64,000 nucleotides of DNA from Streptomyces sp. CC208A (GTDB taxonomy: Bacteria; Actinomycetota; Actinomycetes; Streptomycetales; Streptomycetaceae): assembly GCF_030010625.1 (NCBI RefSeq), contig NZ_JASCXN010000007.1, positions 154,641-218,640 on the forward strand. Direction: 5' to 3'. This document shows positions 1 to 7,257 of the stretch, piece after piece. Position 1 is the stretch's first letter, and each line of letters opens with the position of its first letter. The notes under the pieces were generated by a model, which was not told the origin of the DNA, made no database searches, and was given only the letters and a program-made list of their open reading frames with translations. The translations under genes were made by a program, and so were the position numbers.

Positions 1-370
1 CCCGGCTGTGGGCGAGGTAGACGACGACGTCCTGTTCGGTCAGGGGCTCGTCGCCGCGCAGCTTCTCGTGGGCGAGCCCGATGCCGCGCCGTTCGAGGAG
101 CATCGTGTAGTCGGTCTCGGGCGGTACGGGGACGGGTTCGAGGCCCCGCTTCTTCAGGAGGGCCTTGAAGATCCGGCCGTGCTTGTCCTCGTCCGCCCCG
201 TGCCGGACGATCTTGGGCGCGAGGTCCCGCATGCCGGGGGCGACGAGGGCCGCGATCCGGGCGTTCTCCCAGCCGCCCTGCGACTCGCCGCTGGCGGCGA
301 TCGAGCAGAAGAGCCGGAAGGCGTCGTCGTCGTCGATGATTTCCTGGAACAGGCTCTTGGCCGTGAGCAT
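1..370 (-). CDS. Ferritin-like domain protein (3' end cut by window)
   Basis: The gene reads leftwards off the window edge, so only about 123 N-terminal residues are present. The start ATG at 370 has a strong ribosome binding site, GGAGGTG, seven bases upstream. The visible part opens MLTAKSLFQEIIDDD and is rich in helix-forming residues. It carries Glu and His pairs typical of a four-helix ferritin-like or rubrerythrin-like fold, for example ADEDKHGRIF near residue 60. Streptomyces genomes encode similar short proteins annotated only as ferritin-like. Without the C-terminal helices I cannot say whether a full di-iron site exists. It is probably a single gene, because the neighbour at 583-1632 is separated from it by a hairpin. 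Confidence 0.6.
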   Translation of the reverse strand, partial: MLTAKSLFQEIIDDDDAFRLFCSIAASGESQGGWENARIAALVAPGMRDLAPKIVRHGADEDKHGRIFKALLKKRGLEPVPVPPETDYTMLLERRGIGLAHEKLRGDEPLTEQDVVVYLAHSR

Positions 371-529
371 CGCTGCCACCTCCATGCGGACGCCCGCACT
401 CCGCGGGCCCGGCGAGACCGAGTCAAATGCGGTCCGGGACGGCGGGCAACAGGAGGGCTCGCGGGTATCGGCCGAAAGAGTGAGCCGCCGGGCCGTAACC
501 GGGGGCGCGGCGGCGCGTTGAACGGCATG

Positions 530-572
530 ACGGCCGTGGCGGGGAAGACCCCCGAGCCCCCACCACGGCCGT
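530..572 (-). terminator. Hairpin after the LLM oxidoreductase gene
   Basis: Perfect 10-bp arms at 530-539 and 563-572 (ACGGCCGTGG and its complement), with further G/C pairing inside the loop. It lies 10 bases beyond the stop of the leftward gene ending at 583, as expected for an intrinsic terminator of a high-GC actinomycete, which often lacks a long T run. Confidence 0.6.
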
Positions 573-582
573 GGGGACTCCC

Positions 583-1632
583 CTACGCCAGGCCGGCCCG
601 CTCCAGGGCGTCGACGCCGGCGCGCAGGGCGGCGAGGCGCTCGTCGAGGGTGAAGCCCGCCGGGGCGAGCGTCAGGGTGGTGACGCCGGCCGCCGCGTAG
701 GCGGCCATCCGGTCGGCGATCCGGTCCACGGTGCCGAGCAGGGCGGTCTGGTCGATGAGGGTGCGGGGCACGGCGGCCGCGGCGCCCTCCTTGTCACCGG
801 CCAGGTACTTGTCCTGGATCTCGGCGGCCTCCTTCTCGTACCCCATGCGCTGGGCGAGCTGGTTGTAGAAGTTCTGCTTGCGGCTGCCCATGCCGCCCAC
901 GTAGAGGGCGGTGTACGGGCGGAAGACGTCGGCGAGCGCGTCGACGTCCTCGCCGAGGGCGAGCGGCAGCGTCGGGCAGACGTCGAAGCCCTCCATGGTC
1001 AGGCCGGCCTTCTCGCGGCCCGCCCGGAGGTGGCGCAGGGCGGTCTCCTCCAGGTGGTCGGCGGAGGGGAAGATCAGCAGGGCGCCGTCGGCGATCTCGC
1101 CGGTCTGCTCCAGGTTCTTCGGGCCGATCGCGGCGATGTACAGCGGGATGTGCTCGCGCTGCGGGTGGACGGTCAGCTTGATCGGCTTGCCGGGGCCGCC
1201 GGGCAGCGGCAGCGTCCAGTGCTCGCCCTCGTGGGTGAGGCGCTCGCGGGACATCGCCTTGCGGACGATCTCCACGTACTCGCGGGTGCGGGCGAGCGGC
1301 TTGTCGAACTTCACGCCGTACCAGCCCTCGGAGACCTGCGGGCCGGAGACGCCGAGGCCGAGGCGGAAGCGGCCGCCGGAGAGCGAGTCCAGGGTGGCGG
1401 CGGTCATCGCCGTCATCGCGGGCTGGCGGGCCGGGATCTGCATGATCGCCGAGCCGACGTCGATCCGGTCGGTCTTCGCGGCGACCCAGGAGAGCACGGT
1501 CGGCGCGTCCGAGCCGTACGCCTCCGCCGCCCAGCAGACGTCGTAGCCGAGGCGGTCGGCCTCCTGGGCGACGGCCAGGTTGTCGCCGTCCATGCCGGCG
1601 CCCCAGTAGCCGAGGTTGATGCCGAGCCGCAT
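583..1632 (-). CDS. LLM class F420-dependent oxidoreductase
   Basis: A 349-residue protein of the bacterial luciferase-like (LLM) TIM-barrel family, whose actinobacterial members use reduced or oxidised coenzyme F420. Visible family signatures are the N-terminal strand MRLGINLGYWG, the segment GSAIMQIPARQP around residue 60, SGGRFRLGLGVSGP around residue 88 and the C-terminal GTVDRIADRMAAYAAAGVTTL. The substrate cannot be read from the sequence. A GTG nine bases further upstream (1641) is in frame, but the ATG at 1632 is better placed behind AAGGGG. The gene diverges from the aldo/keto reductase at 1798 across about 165 bases. It could act on an aldehyde, alkane or natural-product intermediate; the family call is firm, the role open. 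Confidence 0.85.
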   Translation of the reverse strand: MRLGINLGYWGAGMDGDNLAVAQEADRLGYDVCWAAEAYGSDAPTVLSWVAAKTDRIDVGSAIMQIPARQPAMTAMTAATLDSLSGGRFRLGLGVSGPQVSEGWYGVKFDKPLARTREYVEIVRKAMSRERLTHEGEHWTLPLPGGPGKPIKLTVHPQREHIPLYIAAIGPKNLEQTGEIADGALLIFPSADHLEETALRHLRAGREKAGLTMEGFDVCPTLPLALGEDVDALADVFRPYTALYVGGMGSRKQNFYNQLAQRMGYEKEAAEIQDKYLAGDKEGAAAAVPRTLIDQTALLGTVDRIADRMAAYAAAGVTTLTLAPAGFTLDERLAALRAGVDALERAGLA

Positions 1633-1797
1633 TCCACGCACCCCTTACCCATCGGTAACGTCTCTCGCTCCGGACTCTAGCGCGCGGTCCCCCGATCCGT
1701 CAGGAGCCGTCCGCCACGCCGTCGTCCGCGGGTTCTGTCCACAGGTTCCCTCCACAGGGTCTCTCCGCGTGGTGCCCTGGCCAGTAATGTCCCGCCC

Positions 1798-2775
1798 ATG
1801 GAGCAGAGGCATCTCGGACGTACCGGCCTGCGCGTCTCGCGCATCGGGCTCGGCACGCTCACCTGGGGGCGGGACACCGACGAGCACGACGCCGGCGAGC
1901 AGCTGCGGGCGTTCTGGGACGCGGGCGGCACGCTCGTGGACACCGCCGACGTGTACGGCGGCGGCGAGGCGGAGTATCTGCTCGGACGGCTGATGGAGCG
2001 GCTCGTGCCGCGGCAGGACCTGATCCTGTCGACCAAGGCGGGCAGCGTCCCGGACCCGGACCGGCGCACCGACGGGTCGCGCGGCCACCTGCTCGCCGCC
2101 CTCGACGCCTCCCTCGCCCGGCTCGGCACGGACCACGTGGACCTGTGGCAGCTGCACGCCTACGACCCGTACACACCGCTGGAGGAGTCGCTCCAGGCGC
2201 TCGACATCGCCGTACGCAGCGGGCGGGCGCGCTACGCGGGCGTGGCGAACTTCTGCGGCTGGCAGCTCGCCAAGGCCGGCACCTGGCAGCTGGCCGGCGA
2301 CCGGACCCGGCTCGCCGGCGCCCAGCTCGAGTACTCGCTGCTCCAGCGGGGCGTCGAGCGGGAGGTGCTGCCCGCCGCGATCGACCTCGGCATAGGACTG
2401 CTTCCGTCCTCCCCGCTGGGTCGCGGGGTGCTCACCGGCAAGTACCGGAGCGGCACCCCGGCCGACTCCCGGGGCGCGTCGGAGGCGCTGGCGCCGTTCG
2501 TGGAGCCGTACCTCGACGAGGCCGCGAGCCGGATCGTGGAGGCGGTCAGCACCGCCGCCGACGGGCTCGCCACCAGCCCCCTGCACGTGGCGCTCGCCTG
2601 GGTCCGCGACCGGCCCGGCGTCACCGCCCCGATCATCGGCGCGCGCACGGCACACCAGCTCACGGCGGCACTGTCGGTGGAGGGCCTTAGTCTTCCTGAC
2701 GAGATCTGCCGGGCTTTGGACGATGTGTCCGCGCCCGTGCACCGCTATCCGGATCACGACTGGAGCACCTTGTGA
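1798..2775 (+). CDS. Aldo/keto reductase
   Basis: A 325-residue NADPH-dependent aldo/keto reductase of the YajO/Tas type. The catalytic tetrad can be placed: Asp48 in LVDTADVY, Tyr53, Lys80 in LSTKAG and His120 in LWQLHAYDP. The C-terminal IIGARTAHQL is the usual cofactor-phosphate loop. No strong Shine-Dalgarno precedes the ATG. A TAATGT hexamer ends nine bases before it, so the mRNA may be nearly leaderless. The stop codon overlaps the GTG of the next gene (GTGA), which implies translational coupling with the RecD2-like protein; the functional reason for that pairing is not obvious. Confidence 0.88.
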   Translation: MEQRHLGRTGLRVSRIGLGTLTWGRDTDEHDAGEQLRAFWDAGGTLVDTADVYGGGEAEYLLGRLMERLVPRQDLILSTKAGSVPDPDRRTDGSRGHLLAALDASLARLGTDHVDLWQLHAYDPYTPLEESLQALDIAVRSGRARYAGVANFCGWQLAKAGTWQLAGDRTRLAGAQLEYSLLQRGVEREVLPAAIDLGIGLLPSSPLGRGVLTGKYRSGTPADSRGASEALAPFVEPYLDEAASRIVEAVSTAADGLATSPLHVALAWVRDRPGVTAPIIGARTAHQLTAALSVEGLSLPDEICRALDDVSAPVHRYPDHDWSTL

Positions 2776-4856
2776 CCGAGCCTGCCGGGGAGACCGTGCC
2801 CGAGGCACCCGAGGACGTGGCCCACGAGGACGGGGCACCGTCCGCCGAGCCGGAGACCGCCGGCGAGGGCGGCGCGGCCGCCGAGGAGGCGGCACCGGAG
2901 CTGAGCGAGGCGGAGGCCGAGCTGGCGGCCCAGCGGGAGCTGCGGGCCAGGATCGAGGCGCGGAAGGCCGAGAAGTCCGGGCCCGTGGTGGGCGGGGCGA
3001 AGCTGAGCGGCACCGCCGCCGACCTGCTCGCCGCCGTGCGGGCCGTGGAGGGCGGTTCCGCGTCCGGCGGCGCCTTCTTCGCGCCGGCGCCCGAGCCGCC
3101 CCGGCCCGCGCGGCCCGAGGCGCCCGTCCCTCCGCCCGCCCCGGCGGCGCCGTCCGCGCCCACGGCGGGGGCGCTGGCCGGGATCCGCGAGGTGCTGGCC
3201 CGCGGCGGCGCGCCCGAGGCACTGGCCGGGCGGGTCGCCGCCGCGCTCGGCGAGCAGGCCGCCGAGGCCCTGGCCGAGGACCCGTGGCGGCTGCTGGCCG
3301 TCGCCGGGGTGCGTCCTGAGCAGGCCGACGGCTTCGCGCGGGCGCTGCTCGGCGGGGCCTGCGGCCCGGACGACCCGCGCCGCGCGGTCGCCCTGACGGT
3401 GTGGCTGCTTGACCGGGCGGCTCTCCAGGGCCACACCGCGCTCACCGCCGAGGAGGTACGGACCGGGCTCGCCGGGCACGGGGTCCCCGACCCGGAGAAG
3501 GCCGTCGGAACCGCGGTCTCCGAGGGCGCCGTCCTGCTCTTCCAGGAAGAGGAGCCGCAGGAGGACGACGAAGCCCTGGAGGAGTCCGAGGAGGACCGCG
3601 CGGCGGACGGCGGTCCGGCGGAGCCCCCGCTGCTCGGCCTCGACCGGTACGCGCTGGCCGAGGAGAGCCTCGCCGACGGACTGGCCCGCCTGGTGCGCAC
3701 GGTCACCGCCGAGGAGTGGGACGGCGGCGAGCTGGAGCGGGCCGTCGGGGGCCACGGTCTGGTGCTGCACACCGGCGGCGAGGCCGCCCGCGCCGAGCCG
3801 ATGGCCCTGGCGGCCACCGCGCGGGAGCGCGGGCTGCGCGTCCTGGTCACCGTGCACGACCCGGAGCGGCCGACCGACGAGGAGCGCGCCGCCGGGACGG
3901 TGGTGCCGCTCGCCGCGCTGCTCTCCGGGACGGCCGGCCCCGGCCGGGACGAGGAGGGTTTCCTCGCCCTGGACCTGCTGGTGGTCCTCGACGCCCCCCA
4001 GCTGGACGTGGAGACGGGCGCGATGCTCGTCGAGGCCCTGCCGGACGGCTGCCGGCTGGTCCTCGGCGGCGATCCGGAGGTCCTCGGGGCGGCCGGTCCC
4101 GGCGCGGTGTTCGCGGACGCGCTCGCGGCCCGCGTCTGCCCCCGGGTGGCCTCCCGCCGGCCCGACCCGGGGCCGCTGGGCGAGCTGGTCTCGGGCATCG
4201 GCATCGGTGAGCTGAACCAGGTCGAGGCCCCCGGCAAGGAGGTCGTGATCGTCCCGGTGCGGGACGCGGGCGAGGCCGTGCACCGCACGGTCCAGCTGGT
4301 CGCGGACTCGGTGCCGCGCGCCTTCGGGCTGACCGCCGAGCAGACCCGGGTGATCACGGTCGGCCACGGCGGCGCGGCCGGGACCCGAGCGCTGAACACG
4401 GCGCTGAAGCAGCGGCTGAACCCGGGTCCGGGCCGCTTCGGCGGCTACGACCCGGGCGACCGGGTGGCGTACGCGCCGGTGCCCGGCCGGACGGTGACGG
4501 GCACGGTCCTCGGGGCCGACGCCGAGGGCCTGCGGCTGCGTACCCCGGACGGCGAGGTCGTCGTACCGAAGGAACGGGTGGAGTCGGCGCTGCGGCACGG
4601 CTGGGCGCTGACCGCGCACCAGGCGGCCGGCGGGCGGTGGCCCGCGGCGGTCGTGGTGCTGCCGGGCGACGCGGCGCCGGGGCTGAGCCGGCCGTGGGTC
4701 TACACGGCCTTCGGCCGCGCGGAGCGCCATCTGTCGGTGGTCCACGGAGTGGACCAGGCGCTGCCGCGCGCGGTGGCCGAGGTCCCCGCCCCGGCCCGGA
4801 CGACCCGGCTGCGGCCGCTCCTGGTGGGCCTGCTGGCCGCCGGCGAGGAGGAGTAG
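2772..4856 (+). CDS. RecD2-like helicase-fold protein with lost ATPase motifs
   Basis: A 694-residue protein. Residues 1-100 are acidic and Ala/Glu-rich, and 105-135 form a Pro/Ala linker. Residues 136-245 are helical repeats that fit the helix-hairpin-helix region of RecD2. Residues 320-665 follow the RecD2 helicase order: a Walker A position reading TGGEAARAE (334-342), where a helicase has GGPGTGKT; a Walker B position LLVVLDAPQLD (402-412); LVLGGDPEVLGAAGPG (about 430-445), matching the GDxxQLPSVGPG loop; AGTRALNTALKQRLNP (about 536-551); and TAHQAAGGRWPAAVVVLP (614-631), matching motif V. The Walker A Lys and the DE pair are absent, so ATP hydrolysis is unlikely. Its start overlaps the upstream stop. 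Confidence 0.7.
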   Translation: MTEPAGETVPEAPEDVAHEDGAPSAEPETAGEGGAAAEEAAPELSEAEAELAAQRELRARIEARKAEKSGPVVGGAKLSGTAADLLAAVRAVEGGSASGGAFFAPAPEPPRPARPEAPVPPPAPAAPSAPTAGALAGIREVLARGGAPEALAGRVAAALGEQAAEALAEDPWRLLAVAGVRPEQADGFARALLGGACGPDDPRRAVALTVWLLDRAALQGHTALTAEEVRTGLAGHGVPDPEKAVGTAVSEGAVLLFQEEEPQEDDEALEESEEDRAADGGPAEPPLLGLDRYALAEESLADGLARLVRTVTAEEWDGGELERAVGGHGLVLHTGGEAARAEPMALAATARERGLRVLVTVHDPERPTDEERAAGTVVPLAALLSGTAGPGRDEEGFLALDLLVVLDAPQLDVETGAMLVEALPDGCRLVLGGDPEVLGAAGPGAVFADALAARVCPRVASRRPDPGPLGELVSGIGIGELNQVEAPGKEVVIVPVRDAGEAVHRTVQLVADSVPRAFGLTAEQTRVITVGHGGAAGTRALNTALKQRLNPGPGRFGGYDPGDRVAYAPVPGRTVTGTVLGADAEGLRLRTPDGEVVVPKERVESALRHGWALTAHQAAGGRWPAAVVVLPGDAAPGLSRPWVYTAFGRAERHLSVVHGVDQALPRAVAEVPAPARTTRLRPLLVGLLAAGEEE

Positions 4857-4865
4857 GGTCGCCGC

Positions 4866-4922
4866 GAGGACGCCGGAGGGCTGGAACATCCACGCGTGAT
4901 GTTCCAGCCCTCCGGCGTCCTC
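4866..4922. terminator. 25-bp perfect hairpin between convergent genes
   Basis: Arms at 4866-4890 and 4898-4922 are perfectly complementary over 25 bp around a 7-base loop. It lies between the stop at 4856 (plus strand) and the stop at 4934 (minus strand), so it can end transcription in both directions. Confidence 0.85.
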
Positions 4923-4933
4923 CCCGGTACGTG

Positions 4934-5590
4934 TCAGCGGCCGGTGCCTCGGCCCCCCGCGCCGCCGACCGTCTCGTCGTCGCCCTCGTCGTCCTCCTCG
5001 TCGTCGAAGACGGAGCTGATGTCGAAGCGGCAGACGATCCGCTCCGGGTCGGCCTGCTCGAAGGGGGCGGCCAGCCACTCCCCCGGCTCCGGGAGGTCCC
5101 CGGCCGCGGTGACCCAGAGCGTGGAGTCGCCCTCCTCCAGACCGAACTCCTTGTGCCGGGAGGCGATCTCGTCGGGCTCGTACTCCCCGAAGAGGACCCC
5201 GAGCGCGGCGGCGGTGCCGCGGGGCCCGTCCTCGTCGTGGTCGAGGTCGGTGACGCGCCGGGCCTGGGCCACCAGCCGCCGCGGCTCCGCCACGGCGTAG
5301 TCGCGGCGGATCAGCACGCTCAGAGCGTGTGGTTCGTCAGGTCCGGCGTAGGGCGGCAGCCCGTCGTCGGCCCCCGGGATCTCGAAGGGGGTCACCTCGT
5401 CGTAGCGGTCGTAGAGGAGTTCGTCATAGGTCTCGGCGGCCGTGGCGAGGGCGTTGAACGCCTCGTACACCGCCGGGTCGTCGTCTCCCGTGCGGCGTTC
5501 GACCGCCGCGAGGTGACGGTCCAGTGCGGTCTTGACCGCCTCTGCGGCGGCACGTACCTCGGCAGCGGTGGGCTGCGCAGCATCAGACAT
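4934..5590 (-). CDS. Conserved acidic protein of unknown function
   Basis: A 218-residue cytosolic protein with no signal peptide or membrane segment. The N-terminal half is helical (TAAEVRAAAEAVKTALDRHL) and the C-terminus is a run of Asp and Glu (residues about 198-210) followed by a Gly-rich tail. The ATG at 5590 was chosen because it opens the conserved-looking MSDAAQP. I recognise the style of a widespread Streptomyces hypothetical protein but no domain. It diverges from the DUF5703 gene at 5638 with only 47 bases between starts, so the two probably share a regulatory region. Confidence 0.7.
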   Translation of the reverse strand: MSDAAQPTAAEVRAAAEAVKTALDRHLAAVERRTGDDDPAVYEAFNALATAAETYDELLYDRYDEVTPFEIPGADDGLPPYAGPDEPHALSVLIRRDYAVAEPRRLVAQARRVTDLDHDEDGPRGTAAALGVLFGEYEPDEIASRHKEFGLEEGDSTLWVTAAGDLPEPGEWLAAPFEQADPERIVCRFDISSVFDDEEDDEGDDETVGGAGGRGTGR

Positions 5591-5637
5591 GGGACAGACG
5601 CTATCCGTACCGGGCCCGTGCCCGCACAATAGATGCG

Positions 5638-5826
5638 ATGCCGGAATACGAATTTGTCGACGTGTACGTGCCGCGCGGACTCTCCCGAAAGGAGACCGCG
5701 CGGCTTCTGACCGACCATGCCGAGTACGGGCACTGGGAGTTGGACCGACTCACCCTGCGCCGGGACGGCAGCCGCAGAGTGCGGCTGAAGCGGCGGATCA
5801 TCCGTCAGCTCCGCGCCACCTGGTGA
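5638..5826 (+). CDS. DUF5703 family small basic protein
   Basis: A 62-residue protein with many Arg residues and an aromatic N-terminus (MPEYEFVDVYVPRG), matching the short DUF5703 proteins found next to house-keeping genes in streptomycetes. It has no signal peptide. The C-terminal VRLKRRIIRQLRATW is strongly basic and could contact nucleic acid, but that is inference only. It is followed 10 bases later by a strong hairpin and appears monocistronic. Confidence 0.75.
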   Translation: MPEYEFVDVYVPRGLSRKETARLLTDHAEYGHWELDRLTLRRDGSRRVRLKRRIIRQLRATW

Positions 5827-5835
5827 CGGACGTGA

Positions 5836-5864
5836 AAGGGGCCCCGCGCGATGCGGGGCCCCTT
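5836..5864. terminator. Hairpin between DUF5703 and the long chaplin gene
   Basis: Arms of 12 bp at 5836-5847 and 5853-5864 (AAGGGGCCCCGC and complement) around a 5-base loop. It sits between the plus-strand stop at 5826 and the minus-strand stop at 5887, so it serves both. Confidence 0.85.
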
Positions 5865-5886
5865 CGCGTTCCGTCGGCGGGACGGC

Positions 5887-6726
5887 TCAGGCGCCGCGGC
5901 GGGAGCGGCGGTAGACCAGCGAGCCCGCCAGCAGCATCCCCGCGGCGGCCGGCACGATCACGCCGAGCGGCGCGGACGAGCCGGTCTCGGCGAGGGCGTC
6001 CGGGGTGGCCGGCGGCGGCGTGAGCTGCGGGCCCGGGTGGTTCTCACCGCCTCCCGGACCGGGCGGCACACCGGGAGTGCCGGGCGTACCCGGAGTACTG
6101 GGCGTACCCGGGGTCTCCGGCGTGCCAGGGGTGCCGGGGGTCTCCGGCGTACCGGGCGTGCCCGGGGTCTCCGGCGTACCGGGGGTTCCGGGGGTCTCCG
6201 GCGTACGGGGGGTCTCCGGCGTACGGGGAGTCTCCGGGGTCTCCCCGTAGCCGCCCGGCTCCTCGCCGTAGCCGCCGGGCTCCTCCTCGCCGTAGCCGGT
6301 GTCGGGGTTCCCGGCGTTGGCGCAGTCGTTGCCCGCGGCCGGGTTGCCGAGGCCGATGCCCGTGACGCTGTTGCCGCACGCGTTGACGGGGACGTCGACC
6401 GGCACCACCACGGTGTTGCCGGAGGCCACGCCCGGGGAGTCGCTCGCGTGCGCGTCGCCGGACGCGCCGGCGCCGGCCTGCGCGGGGATGTTCGCGCAGG
6501 AGTTGCCCATCGCCGGGTTGAGCACCCCGATGACGTTGACGGTGTTGCCGCAGGCGTTGATCGGGGCGTGGACCGGGACCTGCACGGTGTTCCCGGACGC
6601 GACGCCGGGTGAGTTCGCGGCCGTACCGTTCGCGGCGGAATCCGCCTGAGCGAGACCGCCGCCGAGCGCGAAGACGCCTCCGGCCGCCGCGACGGTGATG
6701 AGGCTCTTGCGCGTGACCTGTCGCAT
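5887..6726 (-). CDS. chpC: Long chaplin, sortase-anchored (ChpA/B/C class)
   Basis: A 279-residue secreted protein with a signal peptide ending near ALGGGLAQA (residue 28). Two chaplin domains cover about 37-79 and 97-138. Each has the family core ([17 protein letters not shown]) and two cysteines, at 59/77 and 117/136. Then comes a Pro/Thr/Glu/Gly repeat spacer at about 145-230, the sorting motif LAETG at 245-249, a membrane segment and the tail RRSRRGA. Long chaplins are covalently anchored by housekeeping sortases and display amyloid-forming domains that make aerial hyphae hydrophobic. The symbol rests on its position beside chpH, as in S. coelicolor; chpA or chpB would fit the architecture equally well. 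The ATG at 6726 starts the mature-looking signal peptide. Confidence 0.85.
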   Translation of the reverse strand: MRQVTRKSLITVAAAGGVFALGGGLAQADSAANGTAANSPGVASGNTVQVPVHAPINACGNTVNVIGVLNPAMGNSCANIPAQAGAGASGDAHASDSPGVASGNTVVVPVDVPVNACGNSVTGIGLGNPAAGNDCANAGNPDTGYGEEEPGGYGEEPGGYGETPETPRTPETPRTPETPGTPGTPETPGTPGTPETPGTPGTPETPGTPSTPGTPGTPGVPPGPGGGENHPGPQLTPPPATPDALAETGSSAPLGVIVPAAAGMLLAGSLVYRRSRRGA

Positions 6727-6809
6727 AGCTTGCTTACCTGCCTTCTCGGCATTCGCCTGATCGGCTTGGGTTGAGGGCCACCGGGCCCGTGCCCGGGGCG
6801 GAATGGCCA

Positions 6810-6846
6810 CCGGCCCCGGAGTGCATGGCACGCACTCCGGGGCCGG
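6810..6846 (-). terminator. Hairpin between chpH and the long chaplin gene
   Basis: Perfect 15-bp arms at 6810-6824 and 6832-6846 around a 7-base loop, 35 bases beyond the chpH stop. It suggests that most chpH transcripts end here and that the two chaplins have separate promoters. Confidence 0.75.
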
Positions 6847-6880
6847 ACCGGCTCACCCCCTCAGGGGGCGGGGCACAACG

Positions 6881-7114
6881 TCAGGCGTTGACGCAGGTGT
6901 TGCCGAAGGCGGGGTTCAGCAGCCCGATCACGGAGACCGTGTTGCCGCAGACGTTGACCGGCACGTGGACCGGGACCTGCACGACGTTGCCCGAGAGGAC
7001 ACCGGGGGAACCGATGGCCGCACCCTGGGCACCGGCGTCGGCGACGGCCATGCCCGCACCCGCGAGAACCAGACCGCCCGTGGCAGCCGCAGCAGCGACG
7101 ACCTTCTTGATCAT
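6881..7114 (-). CDS. chpH: Short chaplin ChpH
   Basis: A 77-residue secreted protein: signal peptide MIKKVVAAAAATGGLVLAGAG..VADA, then a single chaplin domain with the two conserved cysteines at 57 and 74 (NVCGNTVSVIG..GNTCVNA). Short chaplins self-assemble into amyloid fibres that lower surface tension so hyphae can grow into air. The cysteines distinguish it from ChpE, and the sequence is close to what I recall of S. coelicolor ChpH. GGAGGA lies three bases before the ATG, an unusually tight ribosome binding site. In model species chpH transcription depends on the sigma factor BldN; I could not identify a convincing BldN promoter here. Confidence 0.92.
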   Translation of the reverse strand: MIKKVVAAAAATGGLVLAGAGMAVADAGAQGAAIGSPGVLSGNVVQVPVHVPVNVCGNTVSVIGLLNPAFGNTCVNA

Positions 7115-7180
7115 TATTCCTCCTAGTTGACAATGCGGACCCAGCCGCGGACCGCATCACCTGTAACGAGGGGGAAGGGA

Positions 7181-7197
7181 GGGGGCTACGAGCCCCC
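7181..7197 (-). terminator. Short hairpin after the M20 hydrolase gene
   Basis: 7-bp perfect arms GGGGGCT/AGCCCCC with a 3-base loop, 60 bases beyond the stop of the leftward gene ending at 7258. Confidence 0.5.
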
Positions 7198-7257
7198 GGG
7201 GTCATTCACTCTTTCCGGGCACGGGCAAACGGACGGTCGAATTCGGTGGCCCTCCGG

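Noticed and set aside
2754..5078. Long minus-strand open frame opposite the RecD2-like gene
   Set aside because: No family resemblance and composition of a shadow frame; the plus strand shows clear motifs and a coupled start.
7115..7257. BldN-dependent promoter for chpH
   Set aside because: A CGTTAC-like element is seen, but no matching -10 at the required distance; not strong enough to list.
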